In this document: in pieces, positions 48,951-58,551 of the stretch
Layout of the letters: every line of letters starts with the position of its first letter
Numbering within the stretch: position 1 is the first letter of the stretch
NCBI GenBank assembly: GCA_018242665.1
Contig: JAFEBL010000007.1
Coordinates: 1 to 64,000 of the forward strand
DNA length: 64,000 nucleotides
Direction: 5' to 3'
Origin: Nitrospira sp.
GTDB taxonomy: Bacteria > Nitrospirota > Nitrospiria > Nitrospirales > Nitrospiraceae
Program-made: the position numbers and the translations under genes
The notes under the pieces: model-generated
What the model saw: the letters and a program-made list of their open reading frames with translations, nothing else
The model's database searches: none
Told to the model about the DNA's origin: nothing

Positions 48951-50204
48951 TTACGTCAGGAGTCGGTTCTGCAGGATGGCAACCAGATCTCGGATAGAGA
49001 GGTCCTCTTGGGCCTTGGTCTGCATGTGACGCAACGTGGCGGCATTCTTTTCGATTTCGTCGTCACCGAGCAGAATGGTGTAGAGGGCCCCGAGACGGTC
49101 CGCCTGCCGCAAATGGGCCTTCAGTGATGTGGAACGAAAATCCATATCCGCTGGGACGCCGGCCCGGCGCAACTCATCCAGGAGCGAAAATCCAACCTCA
49201 GCGCCTTTCGTGCCAAACGCGGCGACATAGACCCGGGGGGTGGAGGGGATCACAACATCCTCCGGCAGCATCAAGGCAATCCGTTCCAGTCCAACTGCAA
49301 AACCCACGGCCGGGACTGCAGCACCACCGAGTTGTTCGACCAGGCCATCATATCGTCCGCCGGCGCCGACGGCATTTTGTGCGCCCAGATGGGAACAGGT
49401 GACCTCAAAGGCTGTAAGGCAATAATAATCGAGGCCGCGAACGAGGCGAGGGTTCAGGTGATAGGGAATACCCACAGCCTGGAGGCCAGCCGTGACATGT
49501 TCGAAATGATCCTGCGCCGCTGGAGAAAGGGAATCGGCCAGGCGAGGCGCATCCTCGGTAGCAATGCGGCAATCCGGCACTTTGCAGTCCAGAACTCGCA
49601 GGGGATTTGCCTCGATCCGGCGCTGGCAGTTTGCGCAGAGGCGACTTTCCACGCCTTTCAGAAACGCAACGAGGAGCGGTGTGTACCGCGCACGATCCTC
49701 GGTATAGCCCAGGTTATTGATCTCCAAGGTTAGCCCGGGCAGCGAGAGATCGGACAACAGCCGCCAGAGCAGAGCCATAACCTCGACATCGGCGCGCGGA
49801 TCTGCAACACCGAAGGATTCGACCCCGAACTGATGAAATTGCCGGAGGCGGCCAGCTTGGGGCCGCTCATGGCGGAACATGGGTCCGGCGTAACAGTATT
49901 TCTGCGGCCTAGGATCAGCAGCCCGATTATGTTCGATAAACGCGCGCACCGTCCCGGCCGTGCCTTCTGGACGAAGGGTCAGGGACGAGCCGTCGCGATC
50001 CGGGAACGTGTACATTTCCTTTTCGACAATATCGGTCGTGGCCCCGATACTCCGTGCAAACAACGTCGTCGTTTCGAAGATCGGCACCCGAATCTCCTGA
50101 AACCCATAGCGGAACGCCCAACGCCTGGCGGTCTCTTCAATATACCGCCAGCGTGGAGACTCTTCGGGTAGGAGATCTTTGACGCCTTTGATTGCTTTAA
50201 TCAT
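48951..50204 (-). CDS. hisS: Histidyl-tRNA synthetase
   Basis: A 417-residue class II synthetase. Motif 2 is in the FPDRDGSSLTLRPEGTAGTVRAF region, then FRHERPQAGRLRQFHQ. The histidine-specific motifs are LVRGLDYYCLTAFEV and GRYDGLVEQLGG, and motif 3 is AVGFAVGLERI. The anticodon-binding domain fills the last 95 residues. The ATG at 50204 is chosen; a GTG one codon upstream is possible. It is divergent from the ThyX-like gene. Confidence 0.97.
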   Translation of the reverse strand: MIKAIKGVKDLLPEESPRWRYIEETARRWAFRYGFQEIRVPIFETTTLFARSIGATTDIVEKEMYTFPDRDGSSLTLRPEGTAGTVRAFIEHNRAADPRPQKYCYAGPMFRHERPQAGRLRQFHQFGVESFGVADPRADVEVMALLWRLLSDLSLPGLTLEINNLGYTEDRARYTPLLVAFLKGVESRLCANCQRRIEANPLRVLDCKVPDCRIATEDAPRLADSLSPAAQDHFEHVTAGLQAVGIPYHLNPRLVRGLDYYCLTAFEVTCSHLGAQNAVGAGGRYDGLVEQLGGAAVPAVGFAVGLERIALMLPEDVVIPSTPRVYVAAFGTKGAEVGFSLLDELRRAGVPADMDFRSTSLKAHLRQADRLGALYTILLGDDEIEKNAATLRHMQTKAQEDLSIRDLVAILQNRLLT

Positions 50205-50454
50205 CACGCTGGTGGCCTGTTTCCGGTCATTCGTGCGGGACTATAACGGCGGCCTTGCGGGCAAGTCAACGCAATCTGTCGCCGCGTCGTCGGACAGCCT
50301 GCGGGCCATGTCAGCCACGTTCAGGGGCCCACTCGCGAGGTTGCACCAGGTCCGCGGCGGGGGTATAGTGCCGACCTTGTAAAAAATCGGCGGCTTTCTC
50401 CACCCACGTGGTGGACCTCGACCGCTCAAGCACTGTGCCCAGCGTAGGATGGTT

Positions 50455-51936
50455 ATGACGACTCCGGCCCGCCGTGTCATTGCTCTGGCTCCGATGCCAC
50501 CGGAAAAGTCCGCCTATGCCTTGGCGCGCTACAGCCGGTCTCCCGACTCCATCGAAGAGAGTCTGAAATGGGTCCATGGCCACTCCTCAGAAAAATTTTG
50601 GGAGCAGTTTTACTTCGACTATGGTCACGGGTCGATTGCGGACCTGGGCCACGTCATCATCTGTTTCGAGCAGATTTCGGAACTGGCGGCGATCCGCTTG
50701 GAGGATGAACAGGTCTGGGACGGCCAAGCCAAATCGAGCCGGTATCAGAATTTTGCCTCCAGCAGTTGGTATGTGCCGGGCACCATCCGCGGCCAGGAGA
50801 CAGAGGCGGTATACCTAGGCATTCTGCGGGGACTGTCGACGGTCTACCGCGCGTTGCATGACCCGTTGAGCCAGTTCCTCACCGAGCGCGATCCGCGCCC
50901 GGACAGCATGACCCCCGCGGCCTATCAACGGGCGATTGCGGCGCGGGCGTTCGACGTCACCCGTTACTTGTTGCCCCTGGCGGCACAGACGAACGTGGGG
51001 CAGGTGGTTAGCATCAGGACGCTCGAGAAGCAGATCATCCGCCTGTTGTCGTCGCAAATCCCCGAACTTCGTCAGATCGGGGAGGACTTGCAGGACGCCT
51101 GTCGCAAGCCGCCGGTCAATGTGTGGGGGGAACTGTGCGGTCAGACCGCCGGCGCCGGCGAGCCGATGGCCCCGACGTTGGCGCGGTATGCCAAGCCGAA
51201 TGTCTATCAGGCGGAGGTGTACAGCGATCTCGCGAGATATGCGAAAGAGGTCCTCAAAGGAACCGGGCTGGACCAACCATCCGCTTGGGGAGCCGCCGAG
51301 CCGGTTGATTTGATAGAGCCACATGATCCGTTGGATGAAGTGGTCACGACGCTGCTCTATCGCGCCTCGCAAGCTCCCTATCGAAAGATCCTCGCGGTGG
51401 TGCGTGACTGGACGGAGAAGCAAAAGCAGGACACCTTGGAAGTCGCGTTTCGCAAACGCGGTCCCTACGACGAATTGATCAAGGAGTTCCGCAGCGGATA
51501 CGCGTTCATTTTCGATGTGCTCATGGATATCGGCGGCTGGCGCGACATGCACCGGCATCGGCGTTGTCAGCAGGTGCAGCAGAATTTCACCACGGTGCAC
51601 GGTTTCGACACGCCCCCCATTCTGACCGCGGCCGGCCTCGAACAGGAGTATCGCGAGGCGATGGGGCATGTGAAATCCGATATCGAGCAACTCCGCAAGT
51701 CAAGCCAGGAAGCCGCGCTCTATGCCATTCCCTTCGGCTTCTCCGTGCGCTGTCTCTTTAAGATGGACTTTGCGGAAGCGGAATACATCGCGAAGTTACG
51801 ATCCGGGGTGAAGGGGCATTGGTCCTATCGCACCATCGCCTGGCTCATGAAGGAAAAAATCACTGAACGGTATCCCGTGCTCGGTGCGCGCATGCAGGCC
51901 ACTCCGCCAGACGTGCAGGATGCGTTGACGCGCTGA
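50455..51936 (+). CDS. Tandem ThyX-like (FAD-dependent thymidylate synthase family) protein
   Basis: A 493-residue protein that appears to contain two ThyX-like domains, about twice the usual ThyX size. The N-terminal half has FYFDYGHGSIADLGHVIICFE and AKSSRYQNF, which matches the SxRY end of the ThyX signature but lacks its RHR. The C-terminal half has MHRHRRCQQVQQNF, which keeps RHR but lacks S-x-RY. So the RHRxxSxNExSxRY motif is split between halves. Thymidylate synthesis is possible but not certain. TAGGA lies five bases before the start. Confidence 0.75.
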   Translation: MTTPARRVIALAPMPPEKSAYALARYSRSPDSIEESLKWVHGHSSEKFWEQFYFDYGHGSIADLGHVIICFEQISELAAIRLEDEQVWDGQAKSSRYQNFASSSWYVPGTIRGQETEAVYLGILRGLSTVYRALHDPLSQFLTERDPRPDSMTPAAYQRAIAARAFDVTRYLLPLAAQTNVGQVVSIRTLEKQIIRLLSSQIPELRQIGEDLQDACRKPPVNVWGELCGQTAGAGEPMAPTLARYAKPNVYQAEVYSDLARYAKEVLKGTGLDQPSAWGAAEPVDLIEPHDPLDEVVTTLLYRASQAPYRKILAVVRDWTEKQKQDTLEVAFRKRGPYDELIKEFRSGYAFIFDVLMDIGGWRDMHRHRRCQQVQQNFTTVHGFDTPPILTAAGLEQEYREAMGHVKSDIEQLRKSSQEAALYAIPFGFSVRCLFKMDFAEAEYIAKLRSGVKGHWSYRTIAWLMKEKITERYPVLGARMQATPPDVQDALTR

Positions 51937-51953
51937 CCGGTTCCATCTATCTC

Positions 51954-52991
51954 ATGAATCAGTCCATCAACAAGATCGAAACCGCCCTCCTTGCGGGCGA
52001 TTGGGACCGGTTAGGATACGAAGCCGGGGTGTGGGTCCGTGCGATCGACGCGGCCGGCGAAAAGGACCCCCGTCCTTATTTTGCATTGAATGTGACGCAT
52101 CTGATTCGAGGTGAATTCGCCGACGCCTGGCGGGTCCATGCTCACGCGTTGCAAGAAGCCGCCGACATCGACCAGGTGGGAGACTGGCTCCAGACGATTC
52201 TGAAGCAGCATTCCGACAATGCCCACGTCAATCTGGTGCAGGGGATGTTTCTGGCGCAGTCCGGCCAGTCGGAACAATCCGTGGTGTTTTACAAAGAAGC
52301 CGCGAAGCTGGCTCCGCAGTCGGCCTATCCCCATTATTTTCTGGCGCAGATCCATGAACGGGCGTCCCATCTGGAAATGGCGATCAAGGAATATCGCGAG
52401 GCGGTGAAGCTGGATCCGTCATTTGCCGCCGCGCGGACGAATCTCGGAGTCGCCTACCAGGAACAGGGTCGGCTTGAAATGGCCATTCCGCAATATCGTG
52501 AGGTCATCAAGCTGAATCCGAACGACGCCCTCGCCCATGCGAATCTGGGCTGCGCGCTGGCGGAACAGGGGAAAATCGAACCGGCATTGCAATCCTACAA
52601 AGAAGCGTTGCGCCTCAATCCGAACGATGGCGAAATTCATTTCGCCTTGGGAGGGGTGTATGAGACCAAAGGCCGCACGGATTTGGCCATGAAGGAGTAT
52701 CGAGTAGCCACGGAGGCCAATCCCGACCTGGCTCCTGCCCATACCGCCCTTGGCTGGTTGTTGATGGAGCAAGCCCGTCCGACCGAGGCGATGGATGCCT
52801 TCAACCGCGCGGTGAAAGCGAATCCCGAGGAGGCGCAGGCGCTCTATGGGATCGGCAGAATCTATGCCGCTAAGGGGAAACGGGAAACTGCCGCGGAAAA
52901 CTTCTCCAAGGCTATCCGGTTCGAAAAGGACCCCGCCAAGAAAAATGCCATCATGAACGCCCTCCTCGCCATCGGCCACACAGGGGATTGA
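51954..52991 (+). CDS. Tetratricopeptide-repeat protein
   Basis: A 345-residue soluble protein. An N-terminal helical part (about 1-95) is followed by about seven TPR units of 34 residues. Each has an A-x-x-x-L-G-x-x-Y/L consensus such as AARTNLGVAYQEQGRLEMAI, AHANLGCALAEQGKIEPAL and AHTALGWLLMEQARPTEAM. TPRs mediate protein assembly. It starts 17 bases after the ThyX-like gene and is likely cotranscribed. Partners are unknown. A hairpin repeat follows the stop. Confidence 0.9.
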   Translation: MNQSINKIETALLAGDWDRLGYEAGVWVRAIDAAGEKDPRPYFALNVTHLIRGEFADAWRVHAHALQEAADIDQVGDWLQTILKQHSDNAHVNLVQGMFLAQSGQSEQSVVFYKEAAKLAPQSAYPHYFLAQIHERASHLEMAIKEYREAVKLDPSFAAARTNLGVAYQEQGRLEMAIPQYREVIKLNPNDALAHANLGCALAEQGKIEPALQSYKEALRLNPNDGEIHFALGGVYETKGRTDLAMKEYRVATEANPDLAPAHTALGWLLMEQARPTEAMDAFNRAVKANPEEAQALYGIGRIYAAKGKRETAAENFSKAIRFEKDPAKKNAIMNALLAIGHTGD

Positions 52992-53021
52992 GGCCGTGAA
53001 CATTTCTGTGCTCTGGATGTT

Positions 53022-53146
53022 CCGGTTGCTCAAACGGGTGGCCAGCGAGGCCGCAGGCGAGGAAAACTCCGGAGGCGTACCCTCTGGGGTACATTGAGGT
53101 GTTTTTCGAGCCGAGAACGAAGTTGGTCGCCTGTTTCAGTAGCCGG
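53022..53146 (+). repeat. Dispersed hairpin repeat, copy 4 (after TPR gene)
   Basis: A 125-bp element downstream of the TPR gene, ending two bases before the stop of the convergent gene. The left arm (53022-53044, CCGGTTGCTCAAACGGG...) pairs with the right arm (53124-53146), with five of six mismatches being G-U wobbles in plus-strand RNA. The core is GGAGGCGTACCCTCTGGGG then TACATTGAGG, with GGCCGCAGGCGAGG before it and CGAGCCGAGAACGAAG after it. Confidence 0.78.
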
Positions 53147-53147
53147 T

Positions 53148-53417
53148 TTACAGCTCTCGAATCGCGCCCTGCAGAACGGTCATCTGCGTCATGGGGTCGC
53201 CGGACGCTTGGAGTTCCGTGCGGATCTGTTCTTTCAGGTAGGTGGTGTAGCCGAGTTTGTCGATGAGCAGGTCGAGAAAGCGTTCGGAGGACAACAGGCT
53301 CTGCGCCTTGAGTTCGTCGATGGTCTCGTCGCTCACCGGCACATAGCTGCTGCCGATGTGGAAAATGATGTTGTAGTGGCGATCCCGCCCGAGCCGTTCG
53401 AACCGTAGTCCCTTCAC
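53148..53417 (-). CDS. Conserved small hypothetical protein
   Basis: An 89-residue acidic-basic mixed protein (KGLRFERLGRDRHYNIIFHIG, then ELKAQSLLSSERFLDLLIDKLG). It starts at GTG with AAGGA upstream. No family is recognised. The last codons abut the hairpin repeat. It is divergent in neither direction from a clear partner; the PII-like gene lies about 120 bases upstream on the same strand. Confidence 0.6.
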   Translation of the reverse strand: MKGLRFERLGRDRHYNIIFHIGSSYVPVSDETIDELKAQSLLSSERFLDLLIDKLGYTTYLKEQIRTELQASGDPMTQMTVLQGAIREL

Positions 53418-53535
53418 GTGCCGTCCTTCCTCTTACAGGCCAACGGAGGCACATTGTAGACAATCACCCGGGAGAAGACAAGGTCGGCGTCTTCGCGGGA
53501 AGGCAGGCCGGCGGCCTCTTTTCCCTCCTCCATGC

Positions 53536-53877
53536 TCAGGACTTGGCCGTCTTCTTGCCGAAGTAGTCGCGTCGGCTGACGGAGACATCCGACACAAACA
53601 TGACGCCGGAATGGCGGTCAAACAACGGCCGGAGTCCGGCCAGTACCGGCTCGACTTTCTCTTCCGGCACCACGGCCATGATCATGATCAGGCTCTCCTG
53701 CTCACTGAACATGAAATGGGCCTCGCGCACGCCGTGATGGCCCTTCCCCGAAATGTTGCCGATGATGGTGTACCCGGTCGCCTCGACCTTGTCCAGCAAC
53801 TCTGTGACAAACGGCCGGTGCTCCCCGGATACGATGACGCGAATTTCTTTCATGGGATGCAACGTGAGTGCGGCCAT
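53536..53877 (-). CDS. PII-like regulatory protein of the DAB operon
   Basis: A 113-residue protein with a PII/ferredoxin-like fold: KEIRVIVSGEHRPFVTELLDKVEATGYTI, then NISGKGHHGVREAHFMF and IMAVVPEEKVEPVLAGLRPLF. There is no GlnB-type T-loop tyrosine. Small PII-like proteins are often encoded beside inorganic carbon transporters (compare SbtB) and DAB complexes. AAAGGAG precedes the start. It lies 54 bases downstream of dabA, so control of uptake is likely, by inference. Confidence 0.78.
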   Translation of the reverse strand: MAALTLHPMKEIRVIVSGEHRPFVTELLDKVEATGYTIIGNISGKGHHGVREAHFMFSEQESLIMIMAVVPEEKVEPVLAGLRPLFDRHSGVMFVSDVSVSRRDYFGKKTAKS

Positions 53878-53931
53878 CTCTCCACTCCTTTGAAAAAGAT
53901 CCTGCTCATTCTCGTTGATGTCGCGGGTGCG

Positions 53932-56900
53932 CTAGCTGTCGCCCGGATGCCTGATCCGGCGCCAGACGCCCGACGGCATGTAGCGGTACCAGACCCCGTC
54001 TTCGGGGTCGAGCGTCGCCAGATGCACCCATTCGTTGTGATAGAAATGCTGCAAAATATCATGCCGGGCAATGAGTTTTTCGATTCGGGCCCGCGAGGCT
54101 TCCACCAGCGTCAGCAAACGCATGGGTTCATGGTACGGCACGTCATCGTTCATGACGGTTTGCCAGGCGAGGCCCAGCCGCAAGTCGCTCCAGGGACCGG
54201 CCATAATGCCGATGCGTCCGACGACGTTGTGATAGATTTTGCTTCCGCTTCCATACACGTCATTGTCGACGGCCGAGAAATAATGCTCCATGTTGATCCA
54301 CTGCGCCACCACCTGCGGGGCAGTCAGGAGCACTTCCAGCCAGCGGTCGGTCGGGTCCTCCCGATGGTCGTAGGAATGGAGGAAGACGCGTCCGCCCAGG
54401 TTCAGCCCCTTCGTCAACTCACGGCGGCCGATGATGAACGTCGTGTTGCCGGAGAGTCCCCATTCGGGCCGCACCTGGCTCCAGTCCGCGCTGCGTCCGG
54501 CCACATGGGCCGAGGCCTCGTCGAGAGCTAGCACCGTCCCGACGTCGGGAAACCGCGTGCAGCGCTCCTGGCTGGTGAGTTGGGCCGCTTCCCGCAAGTC
54601 GTCGTATAGCCGCGCGACGTCTTTCCGATGGGTCGGGGGCGCGTCTTCAAGATCGAAGAGCTGCACCTCATCGGTCGTGGTGTCGACCTGCCCGGCGAGG
54701 AAATGGGTGTCGGGTGGAATCTCGATGCCGCGCTTCGCCAGCCGCTCACGGACCGGCGGCCGGTTGGCCATGGCCGCCAGCGCGCGTGCGTTCGGTTTCC
54801 CTTCGTTGCCGCCGCAGGCGCCGCAGTCCAACGCGGACTCGAAGGGATTGTTTTCCGTCGTACTGCCGTGGGCGCAGAAGAGCACCAGCCGGGCAAAATT
54901 TCGTACCAAGCCCATCATGCGTAGAGCCGTTTCGACTGTCAGCACCTGCTCTTCGAGCGTGAAGCCAGTACGGGTGATGCGTTCCTTCTGGCGGGAAGCG
55001 GCGCGGCGATTGATCCGATAGTGCCGGCGCAAATCGTCGAGAAACGAGTTCAACTGCTCGACCGACAGATCGGCATCCTTGGCGGCGTCAGTCAGGTAGG
55101 GCTCGACGGGCGCATCTTCATCCAAGGCTCGCTGCCGCAACGCCTCCACGAACTCGGCTTCGACCCGGGAGCCATGGAGCCCGAGCCGGTCGCGCAAGGC
55201 TTTCCAGATCAAGGCGCGTTGCTCGGAGACCACCATTTCTTCGGTTTCGGCAGGCGCGAGCTTATCCACCGTCAAGATGGTTGCGATCGGCGGCACGAAC
55301 AATCGCCGCACCCAGGTGGTCAGGCGTTTGTACAGCGCGGGCACCAGTGTCTTCGCCATCATGGGGAGGGCATAAAACCAGCCGAGCGACTCCACCATCA
55401 CGTACGGGGTGACGACATTTTCTTTCAGATCGTGCAACAGCGTGTGTCCGGCGTGGACAAGTTTGGCGCGCGACTGGTGTTTGGAGACGTAATGGTCCAG
55501 GTAGCTCCGTGGAATCTCACGCACCTCGTTCTTGGCGCGCATGATGACCGGGAATTGTTCCGTCTCATGTTCCTTGCCCCAGGCCCGGTAGCGAATAAAG
55601 ACGGCAAAGAATCCGGCGAAGCCGTAGGTCTCATTTGCGCCGGTCGATTCCAGGTGGCGGCGGAACGGCTCCGATCGCACATCGATGCAGAAGACCGATT
55701 GCGAATGCGGCCGGACCGGGGGCCGATGGTCGGGGGCCGCCGGCTGCGGTTTGGTCGGTGCGCGTTGCAGCATGCCGAACAAGTGTTCGTGATACCCGGC
55801 CTCGAAGGCGTTCAGCCACACCGGACCATGTGCGGATTCCGGAAACGCCTCCATCCAGTCCAGGAGCTGTCGTAGCGCCGGCAGCGGGGCGTCCATCAAG
55901 ACCGTCGGCACAATTTCGAGTGCGTGGGCCAGGGTCAGCAGGCGTCTGGCCATGCCCCGCTGCTCGGCCCGTTCCCGGCGTGGGCCATACTCGATTTGGT
56001 CGTGATGGGTCAGTTGTTCCCATTCGCGTGACAGCAGGGCGCTGTTCTGGGAGGAGCCAATTTTGGCGTGGAGACGCGCGACACGGGCCGCATGCGCGGC
56101 GGGCAACCGGCCGGCCACCCATTCTTTGCGCAGGTAGTACGCATGTGGGTGCTGGTCCATGAAGCGCAGAATGGCGCGATAGGTGCCGTCAATGCCGAAG
56201 TCGCGTTGACAGACCTTCTGGACCAGCTCGCGCACATACCAGAGCCGCACGGCCAGGAACTTCACCAAGCCGACCGGAAAGGCTTGCTGCCAGACATAGT
56301 CATTTTCTTCCGCCCGCCATTTGATGAAACCGGCCCAACCGGGTAGCGCCGCGAGTTGGAGCGATAGGTAGTCCTGTCTGAATTCCACCGGGATCTCGAG
56401 CGCCTCCAGGCAGTCGAGCACGACGTCTTCCGGATGTTCAGGGAGTGCGGTAATTTTCCGGCGGCTGTCCTCGATGCCGCAGGTCATCCATTCCTTCCCG
56501 GCGGCTTGTTTCCATGCGGCATAGAAGCCCTGCTGCCGTTCCGGCATGGGCCACGTGGCATGGCCTTCGTCGAGGAACGCTTCACACCATTTGACGAGCT
56601 CACCGTTGATCTGGTCGACGATGGTGGTGCCCGCTGTCCGGTCGCACCAGCTTGTCAGCGTCAGATCCCGCCCAAGGGCCGTCACATCCTCGCGGATGAT
56701 GGTAGCCATACGGTCTTGCACGGTCGGCGTCGAGCACGCGGCGAGGCGCTCAGCCAGTGCATCAATGGGTTCTTCGTCCGGCGTTGGTTCCATGAGCCGG
56801 TCAAGCGGCTCGTCGGCGTGACGGGAGAGGCCGTGGGTCAGGCAGGCTCGCAAGACCTCACGATGCGCGATACGGCAGGACCCCAGGTCGACGGCGTCAG

Positions 56901-57198
56901 GACGGGCGAGCGCTGCCAGGGCTTCGTCGACGTGCCGGACAAGAATTCGGCCCGACTTCAAGTATCGCCGATACATGTCACCAGAGAGGTAGCCGTTTCC
57001 GCCCAAGAACTGCTTCCCGCGGCGGACCGTCTCGGTGAACGGCAGATACTCCAAACTATGCAGCGGATTGTGGTGCACGAACGTCCGCATGGGCCAGTAC
57101 TGCGCGATGACTTCGCTGGCCAGTCGGATCGTCCCCCGCAATTCCATGCGCCGGGCTTCGAGATCAGTATGGTCGGGCGTCTGTCTCACCGGGTCCAT
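53932..57198 (-). CDS. dabA: DabA, DUF2309 subunit of the inorganic-carbon pump
   Basis: A 1,088-residue DUF2309 protein. The beta-carbonic-anhydrase-like zinc site is visible: Cys504 and Asp506 in CIDVRSEPF, His777 in FCAHGSTTEN and Cys792 in ALDCGACGG. The His-to-Cys distance of 15 equals that of the studied Halothiobacillus DabA (C351, D353, H524, C539); the gap between the pairs is about 100 residues longer. It overlaps the NuoM-like gene by 13 bases. I placed the start at 57198 from the SD (GGGGGA) and the start of the family motif TIRLASEVIAQYWPMRTFVH. Confidence 0.93.
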   Translation of the reverse strand: MDPVRQTPDHTDLEARRMELRGTIRLASEVIAQYWPMRTFVHHNPLHSLEYLPFTETVRRGKQFLGGNGYLSGDMYRRYLKSGRILVRHVDEALAALARPDAVDLGSCRIAHREVLRACLTHGLSRHADEPLDRLMEPTPDEEPIDALAERLAACSTPTVQDRMATIIREDVTALGRDLTLTSWCDRTAGTTIVDQINGELVKWCEAFLDEGHATWPMPERQQGFYAAWKQAAGKEWMTCGIEDSRRKITALPEHPEDVVLDCLEALEIPVEFRQDYLSLQLAALPGWAGFIKWRAEENDYVWQQAFPVGLVKFLAVRLWYVRELVQKVCQRDFGIDGTYRAILRFMDQHPHAYYLRKEWVAGRLPAAHAARVARLHAKIGSSQNSALLSREWEQLTHHDQIEYGPRRERAEQRGMARRLLTLAHALEIVPTVLMDAPLPALRQLLDWMEAFPESAHGPVWLNAFEAGYHEHLFGMLQRAPTKPQPAAPDHRPPVRPHSQSVFCIDVRSEPFRRHLESTGANETYGFAGFFAVFIRYRAWGKEHETEQFPVIMRAKNEVREIPRSYLDHYVSKHQSRAKLVHAGHTLLHDLKENVVTPYVMVESLGWFYALPMMAKTLVPALYKRLTTWVRRLFVPPIATILTVDKLAPAETEEMVVSEQRALIWKALRDRLGLHGSRVEAEFVEALRQRALDEDAPVEPYLTDAAKDADLSVEQLNSFLDDLRRHYRINRRAASRQKERITRTGFTLEEQVLTVETALRMMGLVRNFARLVLFCAHGSTTENNPFESALDCGACGGNEGKPNARALAAMANRPPVRERLAKRGIEIPPDTHFLAGQVDTTTDEVQLFDLEDAPPTHRKDVARLYDDLREAAQLTSQERCTRFPDVGTVLALDEASAHVAGRSADWSQVRPEWGLSGNTTFIIGRRELTKGLNLGGRVFLHSYDHREDPTDRWLEVLLTAPQVVAQWINMEHYFSAVDNDVYGSGSKIYHNVVGRIGIMAGPWSDLRLGLAWQTVMNDDVPYHEPMRLLTLVEASRARIEKLIARHDILQHFYHNEWVHLATLDPEDGVWYRYMPSGVWRRIRHPGDS

Positions 57199-58490
57199 GT
57201 GTCCCCCTGTGAGGTAGCCGAGACGGGAGGAATCGGCGCATTCGATTCGAACCACCGCGAGGGCGCCGTCCCGAGCACCAGCAGCAGAAACAGCACCAGC
57301 ACGAGCGACATCCATTCGGTTTCGCGGAGATCCTCGTAACGGACTTCCGCGCGCGCCCGCCCGAACACGAGTTGTTGCACGAGTTCCATCTGGTACCACG
57401 AGGCGGTGAGCCAGACGAGCATGATGATGGCGAAGGGTCCCGATGGTGCAAAGGTCGGCAGCAGCAGCATGCTCAGGAATCCGGAAAACACGCCGAACGG
57501 CGGCATCCCCAGGGCGGCGAGCGCGAGCAACGCCAGGAGTGTGCTGAAGCGGGGCATGGGATAGGCCATGCCGCCGAGCGCGCGAAGATCCACGTCGCCG
57601 TACCGGGCCCTGATCGCGAACCAAGCCAGCAGCAGTCCGCTGGTGGCGAGCCCCACGCCGCTCAGGTAGATCGTGGCCGGAACCGGCGACGTGCCGGTAT
57701 CTGCCAGGTACCACCAGAGGATGCAGAAGAAAGCCAGTGCGGCATAGGCGAGTCGAGGTAGCGGACGAGACTGAATCAACGCTCGCAAGGATCCGTAAAC
57801 GGTACCGGCAAGAGCCAGAATCGCCAGGGTACGGAGGACCGTTCCAGAGAGGCTCGGGAGCAGCAATTGTATGTCGTGAAATCCGACCATGGGTAGCAGC
57901 AAGGCGAGGAATGCGGGAAGATTGCCCGGCAGTCCGCTCAACACAGCCACGAATCCGCTATGGACCGGCAGCAGAGGAAGGAGTGTGGCGCAGGCCACCA
58001 GGGTGGCGATGTTGGACGCCGGCGCCGGAAGGAGCAGGGCCAGCAGAGTCGTGATCATGCCCAAGCCATAGGACGACAGTCCTCGCCAGGTGTCCGCAGC
58101 AGGGTCTGGTTGATGCCGGTACAAGAGCCCGCACAGCAGCGCCAGCAACAGCAGTAGCAGGAATCCATGGGCTGGCCCCTGGCTCGTCAGGGTGCCAAGA
58201 CCCAGGCCCAGCAGGATGAGGGTCATGGGCCAGGCCCGACTTGTGTCCCGGTGCAACGGCTGGCCAAGGAGCGAGAGACAGGCCGTCAAGGGCAGCAGGC
58301 AAAGAAAGAGAATGCCGGCGGAGGGTTCGCCCAGAGTCAGGGCCGAACCGATGATCGAACAGAGGCTGACGACTGTCGTGATCAAGGCGGCCGTTTTCAT
58401 CTGTGGAAGGGAGGCCTTCAACAGCCAGCAGAGGCCCGCACCGAGCATCGGAACGGAGAAAAGCAGCCATGGTGCCATCCAGGCTTGCAT
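57186..58490 (-). CDS. NuoM/antiporter-like membrane subunit in the DAB operon
   Basis: A 434-residue protein with about 12-14 hydrophobic segments. Loops such as GLPGNLPAFLALLLPMVGFHD and the MPPFGVFSGFLSMLLL resemble proton-translocating NADH dehydrogenase subunits (NuoM/MrpD class). GGAGG precedes the ATG at 58490. It lies between dabB and dabA and overlaps dabA. The usual DAB pump has only DabA and DabB, so this is an additional membrane part. Key charged residues are fewer than in true antiporters. Confidence 0.8.
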   Translation of the reverse strand: MQAWMAPWLLFSVPMLGAGLCWLLKASLPQMKTAALITTVVSLCSIIGSALTLGEPSAGILFLCLLPLTACLSLLGQPLHRDTSRAWPMTLILLGLGLGTLTSQGPAHGFLLLLLLALLCGLLYRHQPDPAADTWRGLSSYGLGMITTLLALLLPAPASNIATLVACATLLPLLPVHSGFVAVLSGLPGNLPAFLALLLPMVGFHDIQLLLPSLSGTVLRTLAILALAGTVYGSLRALIQSRPLPRLAYAALAFFCILWWYLADTGTSPVPATIYLSGVGLATSGLLLAWFAIRARYGDVDLRALGGMAYPMPRFSTLLALLALAALGMPPFGVFSGFLSMLLLPTFAPSGPFAIIMLVWLTASWYQMELVQQLVFGRARAEVRYEDLRETEWMSLVLVLFLLLVLGTAPSRWFESNAPIPPVSATSQGDTWTR

Positions 58491-58551
58491 CAGGACCGTC
58501 CTCCTGCCGCTGGCACAATCCCATGGTCGCATCTGCTGCGTGCGAGAATGG

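Noticed and set aside
53611-54531. 306-codon plus-strand frame
   Set aside because: It is antisense to the PII-like gene and the 3' part of dabA.
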